NCBI GenBank assembly: GCA_934045075.1
Contig: OW203721.1
Location: 15,594,678-15,658,677 of the forward strand
Reading direction: 5' to 3'
From: Yponomeuta sedellus
Taxonomy: Eukaryota; Arthropoda; Insecta; Lepidoptera; Yponomeutidae
Length of the DNA: 64,000 nt
Shown: positions 34,450-46,731 of the stretch, one piece after another
Position numbering within the stretch: the first letter of the stretch is position 1
Layout: each line of letters starts with the position of its first letter
The notes under the pieces: model-generated
Databases searched by the model: none
Seen by the model: the letters and a program-made list of their open reading frames with translations, nothing else
What the model was told of the DNA's origin: nothing
Position numbers and translations under genes: made by a program

Positions 34450-37400
34450 AAACTACTTAATGTTTTGAACTGAAGTAAAAAAAAATCATATGAGTCGTTT
34501 TCGATAACCTCACTTTACATCTCGGTTGGAATATTTAAAAATGTAAGACTAAAATTACTTTGATAGTTTCTTAAATATTTCAGTCCCTGATAAACTGGTG
34601 AAGAAAATCTATATCGCAATCTAGCTGTGCTCATGTCTTGTATGTGCTCATGTCATGTCTTGTATGAAAAAGTAATGTATGAGCTCCAATGACAGTTTTC
34701 ACATGAACAACGACCAGCTGGCGACCGGAGCTCATACATTACTACTTTACCCGGCCCGGCGATCGGACGGCGACCGGGTGCATGTGAAAAGGCACTTAGG
34801 AAGTAGGTATAAAATAACAATAATTATTTTACCTACTTAGACGAATTGGAATTTACAATACCTAAGTACCGTTAAGTATGTATGACTACTAAGTCATAGA
34901 CAACTAATTGTCGATAGATTTTTATCATGTGTGCCCCCATCCGTAATCGAGTAGAATTCAAATTTCGACAGAAATTTCTAGAGAATGTACACTTTCTTCA
35001 ATGAAAATAACTTTACAAACCAGTAAATAAAGGTGATTTCACTTTCTCATTTTCGCATTGCTTTCCGTGTTCATGTCATTACAAATTTAATTAAAAATAC
35101 AATGAAATGCGTCCTAAAGATGAAATGTTACGGCATGATCGGTATATTTTGGTCCCCAACTTTTATTTTTGCTCTCTAACACAGCATAACAAGGCATTTT
35201 AGTAAAGTTTTCGTAGTTTTTTCTTTACTAGAAGCGCACGGCAACTGAAGTCAACAAAACTGTCACCGACTACGCATAGGCAATACATTGCTAATGTGAG
35301 GCACGCGGGCACCGCCCACTTACGACTTCTACTCTTTTTTTATGTTCTGTGGTAGGTACCAAGTAGGTACTTGTCGTAGATAGAGTAGAACTTTAAATCA
35401 AGGCACAGTGTAACCGTTTTCACGTCGGTGAATATTATTTGTTTGTGTGCGTGAATGTTGCCACAGTAAAAGTGAATTGCCATAATGTGGGGTAAAATAT
35501 TTCAGTCGTTCATAGGCCATGAATAAAAATGCAGATTTAGTTTTGAATTTTATTAATCATACAACATGTCTGACAATTGTTTGCAGAACGTAGCAAACGT
35601 TTTATAAACAATTGTCATTTTGTATAATTAAAAATACGTTTTATTTTACACGTTTAAATTTTACAAGTTAAGGCGCTTAGGGACGCTATCTAGGACCACC
35701 AAGGAATACAATCATAAACTGTTTTATTAATAAGTTTTTTTCATATAAAAATTCACCATATACAAAATCTTTCGAAGGGTACCTCAGACCACCAAAATGT
35801 ACATTTTGTCGAAATGTAGAGAGCATATTCGAGCATTTGATATAGGTGACCAGTTCTCTCTTCTAGATGCTAGCACCCATTTTTCCAGAACAGAACTATT
35901 TTGAAGAAATCTGGAAAAGAAACATTGCTAATGTTAATAAATATTGTAATACATTAAAATATAATAAGTAATAACTTTAGTATTCCTTATTATTCGCGAT
36001 ACTCATACATAGCTGTTGTATATTGAACGGGTCGATTATTTATTAGGGAAATAAGGTAATTACGTTTTACCTAATAAACAATCGCGGCTAGACGTTATTG
36101 TACGAGATTCATTGATACAAATTCAAATTTGAATTCTATACTGAATTCAAGGGCACATTGCTTGCGGCAGAATGCACAAAAACACCGAAAGGGTTCTTGC
36201 GATAAATTCGAGTTGACACATCTGCTGAGTGGAATGAATGCTGAAAATTATATGGGCAACAAGTCACATAGGAAGGCGATGCAGCTAACAAAGCATCAGG
36301 ATATTATATTTGATAATTCAGAGCTGTAGCCGTAATGTTTCTGTCTCTATTGTTTTTATTATAGATTTCGATATCAACCCTTGTATGTCCTTATCCCTGG
36401 AGCACGGGTCTCTTCCTGCATCGCAGAAAGGTTAGGCCATACTCCACCGCAGGGGCCAAGCCCGCGTTATAGTTTTAGGTACATTTGATTTTTAATAACG
36501 ATACATTAAGTATTAAAGATTCATAATATATTTTGATTACGTTTGTAACTTAATATCTGTACAAGGACAATCCGTCGAAGTCTGGAACTTCGAGTTAAGT
36601 AATGATCACGCAGCGTTTCCAGATATACGATTTAAATCGTATTCATACGATGTTTTACATTTATGTTGCATGTACGATCAAGGGGCAGAAATCGTACGTA
36701 AACATACGACTTTTTTTAGATTTCATTCAACCAAAGTACTAATACCAACATAGCACGTCACTATTTATTCTTTTACTTACTAAGTACCAACCCGTAAGGT
36801 AAATCTAACTAATGTGCGACGTTACCGGTTACTCGTTTTTGTGACACAGTTTATGAACGCTGCTTCAGTTCAGTCAATCTTATTAAAACAAAGATCCGAA
36901 ATAAGCTGAGCAATGAAACTCTAAACGGCACACTTTTGGCAAAACAACATATTAAGCGCTATGGGTGTTGTGTGGATTTTTCTCAAACAAGAACAATAAT
37001 ATTAACATTACAGTAAAACCCTTTACGGGGATAAATAAAAACCTAAAAATAGTGTGTTTATGTTTAATCGATTGTTTACTTTAAAGTGATAAAACAAAGG
37101 TTTTGAAAACGTACTGTTTTTTTAGCAGCCTTCTTAGGGAATACTACTTTTTATTTTCCCATCGTACGATCGCTTATAACGTCTGCCAACACCAGAGTGT
37201 TCAAGCTTCAAACAAAAAAATGAGTAATAGATAATATTATTACGCTATAAAATCGCGAATCACTGCCATTTCATTATGTGTTCTCGTAAGACGTGTATTT
37301 TTAATCAAGTAGCATAACAATCAGCTATTTCTCAAACTTAGATGGAGATGGCGCCCCACGACAATTTTGGTTCAAGTAGTTTTTGTAGTTTCAGGAGAGA

Positions 37401-37640
37401 TGGCGTTATAAATTTAGTTCATATCCTGGAAATAGATGTCACTAAAGATAAAGTGATTTCAGATAATAAGGATGCCACACCTAAGTCCTTTGCCTGAAAT
37501 AAATCATATTTAGGTTCGTGCATGAACGGGGCTTTTAAAACTACTTTTATACAGTTAAATATTTTTTAAAACAATAATTATCTTACAAAAATTAAATAGG
37601 TATTTTTTTTTTCTTTTAGTTCGCTAAGGGATTTCTTTAA
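34450..37640. other. No gene seen; repeats only
   Basis: Includes a small inverted pair AGTAATGTATGAGCTCC/GGAGCTCATACATTACT (34671, 34730), a CATGTGAAAA-type repeat region to 34800, and a SINE fragment (36369). The open frame at 36129-36329 has no recognisable features. Confidence 0.4.
36369..36470 (-). mobile_element. SINE 3' fragment, family of 5710-6097
   Basis: Inverted fragment: ATCAACCCTTGTATGTCC, GCACGGGTCTCTTCCTGC, CATACTCCACCGC. Only the 3' end of the family is present. Confidence 0.7.
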
Positions 37641-38257
37641 AGAAACTAAGGCCGGTATTACAGAACGATGCTCAAGCACAGATTGATCTCAGATCGCCCA
37701 ATCATTACTTGAGCGCTGAATCGATGCTCAAGCACTCCCTTTATTTTCAAACAGTTCTTGAGTAAAGATCAGCCAATCACTGCTTAAGTAGAGATTCAGA
37801 ACTGCAATCAGATTGTCTATGATCAAAGTTTGTTTTCTATGACAAGAAAAATACAAGTGTAGATTTTTATTCCGTTGTACGCATGTTACAAAAACGTGAC
37901 AATGAAACTTAGTAAATTATGTCAAATATACAGAGGAAACTAAAATAATGTTTATGTATTCGTAAATAAAATGTTCAAAGTTTCTTTATTTAGTTATTAG
38001 TTTGTAATGAACCGTATATTTAAAGGAAGCAAAACGTTCACGCTTCTTGTTTATTTATTCGCTTTGAGTACAGAACGGAACGTAACAAATGTCAATAAAA
38101 TAATTATCTTGTTGACGTCTGTCAGCTGTCTATTTATTTCTAATTTGTGATTTATTTAAGTTTACTAAATTACTAATATCTGTACATAGTCGGTGTGGTT
38201 TAATTTGAAAATGAATCGCTGTTTTGAAACGAGATGTGAAAACAAGGATCTTAACCA

Positions 38258-39016
38258 TAGTGGAAAGAATCCTCCTTGTGGAACATAAAAAGTCAACTTC
38301 ACTGCAGTAGAGAGGGTCCTCCTCGTAGAAGACAAAAACTCAACTTCATCGCGGTGGAGAGGAACCTGCTCATGGAACCTAAAACTTCAACTTCACCGCA
38401 GTGCAGAGGAACCTGCTTGTTGGACATAAAACTTCAACTTCACCGCAGCGGAGAGGAACCTGCTTGTTGAACATAAAACTTCAACTTCACCGCAGTAGAG
38501 AGGAACCTGCTCATTGAACATAAAACTTCAACTTCACTGCAGTGAAGAGGAACCTGCTTGTTGAACATAAAACTTCAACTTCACAGCAGTGAAGAGGAAC
38601 CTGCTCGTTGAACATAAAACTTCAACTTCACCGCAGTGGAGAGGAACCTGCTTGTTGAACATAAAACTTCAACTTCACCGCAGTAGAGAGGAACCTGCTC
38701 ATTGAACATAAAACTTCAACTTCACTGCAGTGAAGAGGAACCTGCTTGTTGAACATAAAACTTCAACTTCACCATAGTGAAGAGGAACCTGCTCGTTGAA
38801 CATAAAACTTCAACTTCACCGCAGTGGAGAGGAACCTGCTTCTTGAACATAAAACTTCAACCTCACCGCAGTGGAGAGGAACCTGCTCAGTAAACATAAA
38901 ACTTCAACCTCATCGCAGTGGAGAGGAACCTGCTTGTTGAACACAAAACTTCAACTTCACCACAGTGGAGAGGATCCTCCTCGAGGAACATAAAAAGCCA
39001 ATTTCAACACAGCGGA
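38258..39016. repeat. Minisatellite, 47-bp unit, about 16 copies
   Basis: Unit reads CTTGTTGAACATAAAACTTC, AACTTCACCGCAGTAGAGAG, GAACCTG, with two alternating sub-types (CTTGTTGAAC or CTCATTGAAC/CTCGTTGAAC). Edge units are more diverged. The period is not a multiple of three, so it is not a coding repeat. There are no unique spacers, so it is not a CRISPR-like array. Confidence 0.95.
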
Positions 39017-39115
39017 TTTATAGAATATGTGTCAATTATGTTACAAATTTATGAGCAATAAAAAAACTGAGATTGTTTTACTGATTATTTTATTTATTCC
39101 TCTTTGTGACTGTCT

Positions 39116-39285
39116 TCCGCTAAGGCGCTTGGTTACCAAGACCGAGCTTGTGAGTTCGATTCCCACTGTGGGCCTATATATTTGTACAAGTGACCGCAGT
39201 CTCGGTGTACTTTCATGTTTGTGACGTTCTTGCCTGGTTATCAAAGTACAGGATATCCTAGTTTGGGACCATGTGAAGTGATTGT
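39116..39285 (+). mobile_element. tRNA-derived SINE (second type)
   Basis: The tRNA-like head reads CGCTAAGGCGCTTGGTTACC, AAGACCGAGCTTGTGAGTTC, GATTCCCACTGTGGGC (B box GAGTTCGATTCCC). The body GACCGCAGTCTCGGTGTACT runs to TCAAAGTACAGGATATCC. It ends where an inverted SINE of another family starts. Confidence 0.65.
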
Positions 39286-39287
39286 GT

Positions 39288-39540
39288 TCGTTATCAACCC
39301 TTGTATGTCCCCACTGCTGGGGCACGGGTCTCTTCCTGCATCGCAAGAAGGTTAAGCCATACTCTACCACGGGGGCCAAGTCCGGGTTGGTGGAGGATTG
39401 TAAGACAGTAGCGGGTCTTACAGTCAGAAGTTATCAAGCCGCCCATAAGGCCTTTGACATGGCTTAACGACTGCCATTATATGACAGCCGGCACCAACGG
39501 CTTAACATACCTTGCGAAGCACGGAAGCGCTCGCGAAGTG
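39288..39540 (-). mobile_element. SINE, family of 5710-6097, inverted
   Basis: Inverted order ATCAACCCTTGTATGTCCCC, GGCACGGGTCTCTTCCTGC, GGGGGCCAAGTCCGGGTTG, TGCCATTATATGACAGCCGG. Missing the 5' part of the family. Confidence 0.75.
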
Positions 39541-41137
39541 ATTGTGTTGCGTGAAATTTATTCAATGAAACCACCCCAATATTAATTGTTTTTGCACATA
39601 AACACTTATTAGAATCCATGCAGTAGGGGTCTTCAGCGTCCATTAAATGCCTAGGGGCTGCTGCTATCATTAACTATTTCGTCATAGTAATCAAGGCTTT
39701 GGAATATATGAATTTTGCAATAAACATTCCAAATTGACAACTATAATAACTGGCCGATCGACTCTCAAGCGTGGTTCCGACCACACTTGAGTAAATACAG
39801 ATTTGATCTTTACTTAAGTAGAGATTGCTACCCAAGTATCGTTCTCGAATTAGCTATTACTCAGTTGAGTCGCGCTTGATGAATCTCGACTCAAGTAACG
39901 TTCTAAAATTAAATCCATACTCAAAACTAGTCTTAAGTAGAGATTGGCGCTTGAGTACGCTTCTGTAATACTGGCCTAACATCTTAACAGTTGCAAGTCA
40001 ATACATTTATGAAAACATTATGTATGTTAAAAAAAATCTCAGCAATGGGCGTTTTTCCTCACAGATAAATTCTGTGGCAATAACTGTCAAATTCGGTCTA
40101 TTATCTGTGGTTTCCTTACAAACCATAGAGCAGTGCACGGAGTTTGACAGTGGTTCCAACTATATTTGACATAAGGAAAAATACCCATTACGGAAATATT
40201 GATAGCAATCATAATAAAAAAATAAATTTAAATAAACATAAATTGTCCTTTCCACGGTTTGCAAAAGTTAATTACACGATTTGCAAAAGTTAATAATTAC
40301 ATCCTTTATGGGGCACTGTATACAGTTCTATAATAAGTTCTATTCGATTTACAGCCGATGCCCGTGTTAAGCATACTTTGTGCAAAAAAGCATATTATAA
40401 CATGAATGATTATTTGGAAGATACAATTTATGATTTGGACTCAAGAGAGTAGGGAAGTGCTATTATTCCTGCGAAGTGCCGGTGTTCTGCGCTGTATTGG
40501 TAGCAAAGACACTTGCGAGAGATCTCAATTTTCAACATCAGTTGCAATTGCAACTGTTGATACCTACTGATGATGACGAGGACATTGATATTTTGTTTCA
40601 CTGATATCTTATTATTCCGCACAAGATCAGGTGGGTGTTAGATTATGAAACATTTAAGTGAATAAACATTTTGATTCATACGTTAACATTTTAATTTTGC
40701 ATATTTCGTAAAAAGTTGGCATATTTTCGACATCGATCTCGCACATTTTGTAGTTTCTGAGTTGGCAACACTGAACCTAACCTAGCAAAACAATGGTAGC
40801 CGACTAGCCGTGGCGTCTGCGCTCGTAAAAGTAAATAAATCTTTTCTTTGCGTCTGCGCTGTATACATTTGGCTCCTGTTTTATTTAGTTTTTGGATTGC
40901 TGTTTTCCGTTGAGTTGAGCTATTGTTCCTCCGGCTATTACATCCAGAAATTGCGTTAAGAAAAAGGACTCTGTGTTGTTACAGATACAAGGAATTTGAA
41001 AGTCGACGGTGGCTGTGCACTCCCAGCACAGAATTAATAAATTTAATATCTCAGATGCAAGACATCATTGACCTCATTTTGAAAAAGAGAATTTAAATAA
41101 ACCAAATTCAAAAGAAGTCATTATCATTAGAACTGCC

Positions 41138-41359
41138 TTGATTACACTTGTAGATTTTAATTTTATTCAGTGTGTGGAACATAAAGAAAAAGTAACCGAT
41201 TATTTAATCAATACGGTGAGCAGGTTTTTTATCTTCCACTATTGTAAAAATATAAATAAGATTTTAACCGGGAGGAGGGACGTCGATGAAAATGAAAATT
41301 ATAAATATCAAATAAAAGCCAAAAAATACAATCAAAAATGTTTTAAAAGAAAGAAATAA
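41138..41359 (+). other. Possible transposase C-terminal fragment
   Basis: An open frame without an ATG near its left end reads LVDFNFIQCVEHKEKVTDYL, NTVSRFFIFHYCKNINKILT, GRRDVDENE and a lysine-rich end. The CxEH spacing followed by ..NINKILTGR resembles, from memory, the end of THAP/P-element-type transposases, but I cannot confirm it. Upstream sequence has stops in this frame. Nothing else in the 40000-41960 stretch is supported. Confidence 0.25.
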
Positions 41360-41966
41360 AAAATTGATTTAACTTGGAGTTTTCTTTATATAAAAACTAG
41401 AAAATAAATCTACAAATAATCAATTTTTGAACCTATACGGGTACCTATATAGCGTATTTGCGTATAGCTATGTTTATATGGTAATGTAGTAATGAAACAT
41501 GATATCAGATGGCGCTAGTTACGCATTACCGATTTTATAGTCGGAGTTTGGTCTCTATTTAGGTAATGTACTCTGTGGCCAACACGGTCAAGTAATGATC
41601 GGGATTTTCGACATAAAAGGATGGCAACATTTTATTATTCTTCGTTTTTTTAGGTTAGGAAAGTAAATTCTATATTGTTTTTCTTACGGACTAGTTGCAA
41701 AGCTACTAGTTGAAACATAACTAAAAAACTCAACATAAGGCAACTTTGGGCTTAACAATAATTGAAACACAATAATTACTTACCTATCAAAGGAAACTTC
41801 CCCCAAAGCTCTTTCTTAACGATTTCTGCATACGAGTACATTACAATTCACCATACTTTCTCTATTTAGGTCACTTTTAATATATCATTTCACAAATACA
41901 CGGTTGCTCTTCGAAACGGCTAGCGTAGCGTTAATGATTACATTTTCAAAATCTTGTCGTTTGTTT

Positions 41967-42509
41967 GCCCCCAAAAACGTCAACTTGACACTGGGGGCTA
42001 GGCGTGATCGTTGCAAAGACGAACCGTTTTATAGGACCGTTTTGTGTTCCGCGACGATAGGACCGTTTTACGTTTCATTCTAAAGCAGTGCCAGCGACTC
42101 TAAAGCAGTGCCAGCGTTTGTTCGTCGCGAGACCAGTCCTTAGATTTTTTGACGCGGATATGTCCTTTAGTGCTATATTAATCGAGCCTAGAACGTAATG
42201 AGATCATTGCGACGTCGTCGTCGGCTCCTTTTTCGTTCCGTTCGTTTTGGACTGTGATACAATAAAGTAATCTTTATGTCTATGAATATACAGTCGAAGA
42301 TAGTGTATAACAACTTATTTTTTCCGATGTTTCGTGATTTCGTCTCGTTCGCACTCGTTTGACCGTCCTCTGCGCCTTGCTCGTTCGCATACAATGAAAC
42401 CAGTTGCGAACGAGGACCGTTTCGAAGACCTGTTTTCGTTCCAGAAAAAACGGTTGCGTTTCGTCGTCGAAAAATCGGACAACGACCCACTCCTACTGGG
42501 GGCAAACAA
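41967..42509. mobile_element. Inverted-repeat element, ends TTTGTTTGCCCCCA
   Basis: TTTGTTTGCCCCCA near 41965 is mirrored by TGGGGGCAAACAAA near 42499. Between them lie short direct repeats (ATAGGACCGTTTT, twice; CTAAAGCAGTGCCAGCG, twice). No transposase; no clear target duplication. Confidence 0.45.
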
Positions 42510-42625
42510 AAAAAGCAGTTACACTTTTGCTGTTTACTCTATCTCTTTCTCACCCATGGTCGCTACGAAGTTTTTTTCATTTAAAACTTGTATGTGTGCG
42601 CTGTGGCTTGCTCTATAGTTTTACT

Positions 42626-44435
42626 CACAGAGCATATAAATAAGAGACGGGACCTCCCTATATGCTTTTGTAATGAGTTTAGCCCCGTTAGCAATACCAA
42701 CCAATAGAGCAAAAATGCAATGTCAAAAGTGCTACCAACATAACAACTTGTCTGTGCATTAGGGACGTCCACTTACATTGGTACTACATTTATCGATATC
42801 GATAAATTTTCATCCAGGGGCTCCGCAGTTAGCCTAATAAAATTAATAAAAATCAATGTTTTCAATAAAACGACAAATGAAATTAGTATTTTATTATTGA
42901 TTATCAAATCACAATAATTGTGGTCAAGGTCTATTGAATTTATTTCAGCAGCTATTTGGTTTTTCCTTAGAGGTGTCCAATCTGAGCGAACTTCATCAAT
43001 CGGTGGTTTGGATTCAGGTGCTGAAATCGTCAAAAAAAGTTAAGTTGAGTCGTTATTGATTATTAATTTGTTGCTAAACTATGCTACTTACCGGGATAGT
43101 TCTGATAAATATGCTGAGATTCCAGGCCACAATAATTGTGGTCAAACCCTACTAGACCAATAGCAACAGCTGATATTTTGGCTGCTGTACAAGGTGCTGA
43201 AAATGATAACACTTTGTAATTTATCAAAGTAAACAAACTAGTTACAAAAAACTTCAGCGATACATGAAAAGTCTACGTACCAGAGTTGTTTTGTGAAGCT
43301 CGACAACTAATAGGTTTTTGTATAGCTGAATCTGAAAATAAACAATTGCAAGAATAGTCCGAAAAAAAATAAATAGTTTGTTCCTGTTTACCACATAACT
43401 GCATAATTGACTATGTAACTATCAAATACATTTTTATAAAAAAAATATTTTTAGTTAAAAATTAGTAAAAAAAATATTTTAGTAATTCCAATCACTAACC
43501 AGTTTCAAGTGATGCGACGTGGCTACGTGGTAAGGAAACTCAGCTAGTAAGTAATCAGGAAGAGGAGGCGCATTAATAAGTAGAGAAGATACAGCCCTGT
43601 AAAAAAATGTTTATCAAAGTATGTCATTTATGTATTAAGACGTAATAATAATATTGCGTTCTAAATGACGGAGCAAAATACATTCAAATGTTCGACGTAA
43701 AGCAAGGCGTATTTTGTATTTTATTACATAATTATTCATGAAATGTAGTGTTACATTATAAGTTTATAACACAACTCACCATTTCTTTAATCAGCTTCCT
43801 TTTAAAATCGTTGTAAAAATCTTTCGGCCGGAAATGATCTCTACAAACATATTTATGTTGGTGGAGCTTTTCGATGGGGATATACGATATAAGACCTTCC
43901 ACAATTTTCACCCATTGTCTGCATCTAAAAAAAAAAAAACAACATTCAATGCAGCCACGTTGGATAGTGCATCGTTAAAACATTGTTATGGCTTACAGCA
44001 ATTCACCCGTCGTACACTGAGTAGTAATTCTGACCAAGGTACTTATCAGATATTTTTTTATCGATATTGAAAGATATTTTATTATCGATATTGAATATGT
44101 GTATGGCACATCACTATGACATTGAAACATTATAGTATTTTTCTCATAGTATATTAATTACGTTATTTAACATAATTTATGATCTTGCTCTTGTGCAAGA
44201 TGACAAAAACTGTAGCCAGAAATACTTACCGGTATTTTCATCCCTAGGAAATTTACCCATAAACTTTCTTTTGGTACCCTTTGACCGGCTGCATCTTATT
44301 TTACAAATGGCACGAGTTCGACACCATCCGATCAATGCCATTATTAAAAGAAAATCACTAAACACTGTACAACAAGATACACACAGCTAGATATTGAACA
44401 AACTTAAAAAACAAAAATGTTAACTATAAAACGTT
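42626..44435 (-). pseudogene. THAP-domain gene block, copy 2 (uninterrupted)
   Basis: Same exon series as the block at 17074-18829 with an unbroken left edge. Exon 1 starts with a real ATG (MALIGWCRTRAICKIRC) and ends FPRDENTG, but has two extra bases before the donor, which breaks the THAP domain across the first intron. The next exons keep WVKIVEDLI..VCRDHFRPKDF, AVSSLL and the two DHNYC motifs (terminal exon 43020-42773). Similarity between copies ends near 44435/18829 on the right and at 42626/9222 on the left. A 20-bp insertion GATATTTTATTATCGATATT near 44070 distinguishes this copy. As read, inactive. Confidence 0.7.
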
Positions 44436-44714
44436 CTAATATGTGCCGCGTTCCGCCATATTTGTTATGTTTTCAGTTTGACATTGACAACAAAGAAAGA
44501 GTAAGTAGTATTAAAGAGTGAGACAAATATATGTCCGCCATTAAAACGGGGCTAAATGCGAACAAATAATTCAAAGTTCCTACTTGCGCTAGGCTGGTTT
44601 TACTCCCTCTACGGTACTTGTACTACAAGTTTTTAAATTTAAATCCTTCCTTCAATCAATGTTTGTTTGAGACCTCAGAACAATTTTGAGACTGAGCCAC
44701 ACATAATTCTACTA

Positions 44715-46666
44715 ATGTTTACCTTAGTGATATTAGTGTTCGCTTTGCCCTTTATATGTGCTGAAGAACACATTAAATTGGCTGCAGTAATTTTTAGACA
44801 TGGAGATCGAACCCCAATTCTTCCTTATCCTACAGATCCTTGGAAAAATGAGTCCTATTGGCCTGTAAGATTTGGTGAGCTTACTAACTTAGGAAAAAGA
44901 CAGCATTACGCTTTAGGAAAATGGTTAAGGAAGCGCTATCAGGTGAGTTAAAATTACTTTCTGGTCAATGAAAGGTAGGTTATGTGCTTCTACAGAACGT
45001 TATCGTCTCTTCGCAGAATTTGCTGTCAAAGCAATTTGATCCAGAAGAAATTTACGTAAGATCTACGGACATTGACCGCACTATCATGTCTGCACAAGCT
45101 AATATGGCTGGTTAGTATCTACAATTTATTCTACACCTAATAGGGTGCGAGTAAAAAAAATAAAAGCTGGCCAAGTGCGAGTGAGAGGAGTACCTATTCC
45201 TATCTTTATAAGTAAATAACTGTGAATAGGTTGATTTTAATTAGTTATTTAAGCCCCATAACTAACCTTTTACAATCCTCCACCAACCCGGACTTGGCCC
45301 CTGTGGTGTAAGGCCTTATCTTCCTGTCATGCAGGAAGAGACCCGAGCCCAGCAGTGGGGCTAACAAGGGTTGATATCGATAGCCAATTATGTGTCATGT
45401 GCCTGTATGACTTAGATTGTTTTGGAGAAAAATGTGCACTAACTCACATATGTTATTAACTTTCATTGATTTCAGGACTATACCCACCATTGGGCCCTTC
45501 TGTGTGGGATTCTGATCTGCCATGGCAGCCCATTCCTATCCACACCATGCCTTTAATGGAAGACAATATTCTTTTAATGTCAAAATGCTGTCCAGTTTAT
45601 GATAAGGAACTTAAGCGTTACAGAAATTCAGCACCTTTTAAAGAACGCTTGAGCAAATACCAGAGTTTAATGGAGTAAGTGGTTTGTTTGTTCATTGGTA
45701 CCTATAATTTTTATTGCATATTTTAAACCCAATAAATTTATTTTAAGTATGTTTTATGTGGTAATTGAACAATTTTTAACACCTTCCGTGCGGCAGCCAA
45801 ATTTGATTACTTTCCGTTTGTACTGTATGAGGTTGTTTTGACCTGTTCCTAAACTTAATTCATGTGCATTATCGGGTCGAATGGACCTGTTTTCCAATTT
45901 TGATTTGAATTACAAAATCTAAGTCATGTTTATGTTTAATGCAATTTTTATGACTACAAAGTGTTTTTAAATAAGTGTTCTGTCTAAATCTAAGATCGCC
46001 CGTAATTCCCATTCCTATAAGTATATTTTAAAGTATATTTAAACTGTAGGATACTTTCGGCCCGGTATCAGCACAGAAATAAGCATTTATCGACTTATTT
46101 ATAGGGTTGTCAATAAAACATCGATATCAAAATAATTATAATTTATTTAAATTTTATTCGTGTTACCATATTAGGTTGTTGAGACTATTTATTGAAGTTT
46201 AACCTTAAAAACACTCAGTAAGTAATTATTTTTATTTTATTTCTTATAATTTTAGGTTGTTGAGATTTAATTTTATGAAAACTTAAACTTGTGTTTTTAT
46301 ATATATATAAATAAATATTGGCCTTTTTGCATCTACTTAATGAGATGATTTATGCAGCGTCCAGTGGTATCTTCACTCACACTAGATGGGTGAAGGGACC
46401 ACTCCGACGCTGTAGTGCCTGGGACATGGTTTTTTAAAGATGGTGTAGGCTTGCCCAGCACCTATACCACCCTGACAGCTTAGTCGGCCTAGCCCACAGG
46501 AAAGACTAGTCAATACGTGCGGAGCCAACCAAGCCGCGGGTTTCCTCACGATGTTTTCCTTCACCGTTAGCGTGTGGTATTGCGACTACAAATTCGCAAA
46601 TGTACGTAACTTTGAAACTAAACAAAGTCATTGGTACATGCCCGCACTCGGGATCGAACCTAGGGC

Positions 46667-46731
<65 letters not shown>

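Larger units (their letters stand above)
37647..39979. mobile_element. Harbinger-like DNA element, TAA duplication
   Basis: Inverted termini GGCCGGTATTACAGAA (37650) and its near complement TTCTGTAATACTGGCC (ends 39976), extending to about 28 bp with CTCAAGC/GCTTGAG, flanked by TAA on both sides. Both subterminal regions are rich in degenerate CTTAAGTAGAGATT, ACTTGAGTAA and ATGCTCAAGC motifs. The interior holds the minisatellite, a tRNA-like SINE and an inverted SINE. No transposase recognised. Confidence 0.75.

Noticed and set aside
38258..39016. CRISPR-like array of direct repeats
   Set aside because: The units are tandem with no unique spacers, and the DNA is clearly eukaryotic.
39464..39670. 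68-codon minus ORF in the Harbinger-like element
   Set aside because: Part is SINE sequence and the rest lacks transposase motifs.
42188..42643. Overlapping ORFs on both strands, Arg/Ser-rich
   Set aside because: Created by short GC-skewed repeats inside an inverted-repeat element.
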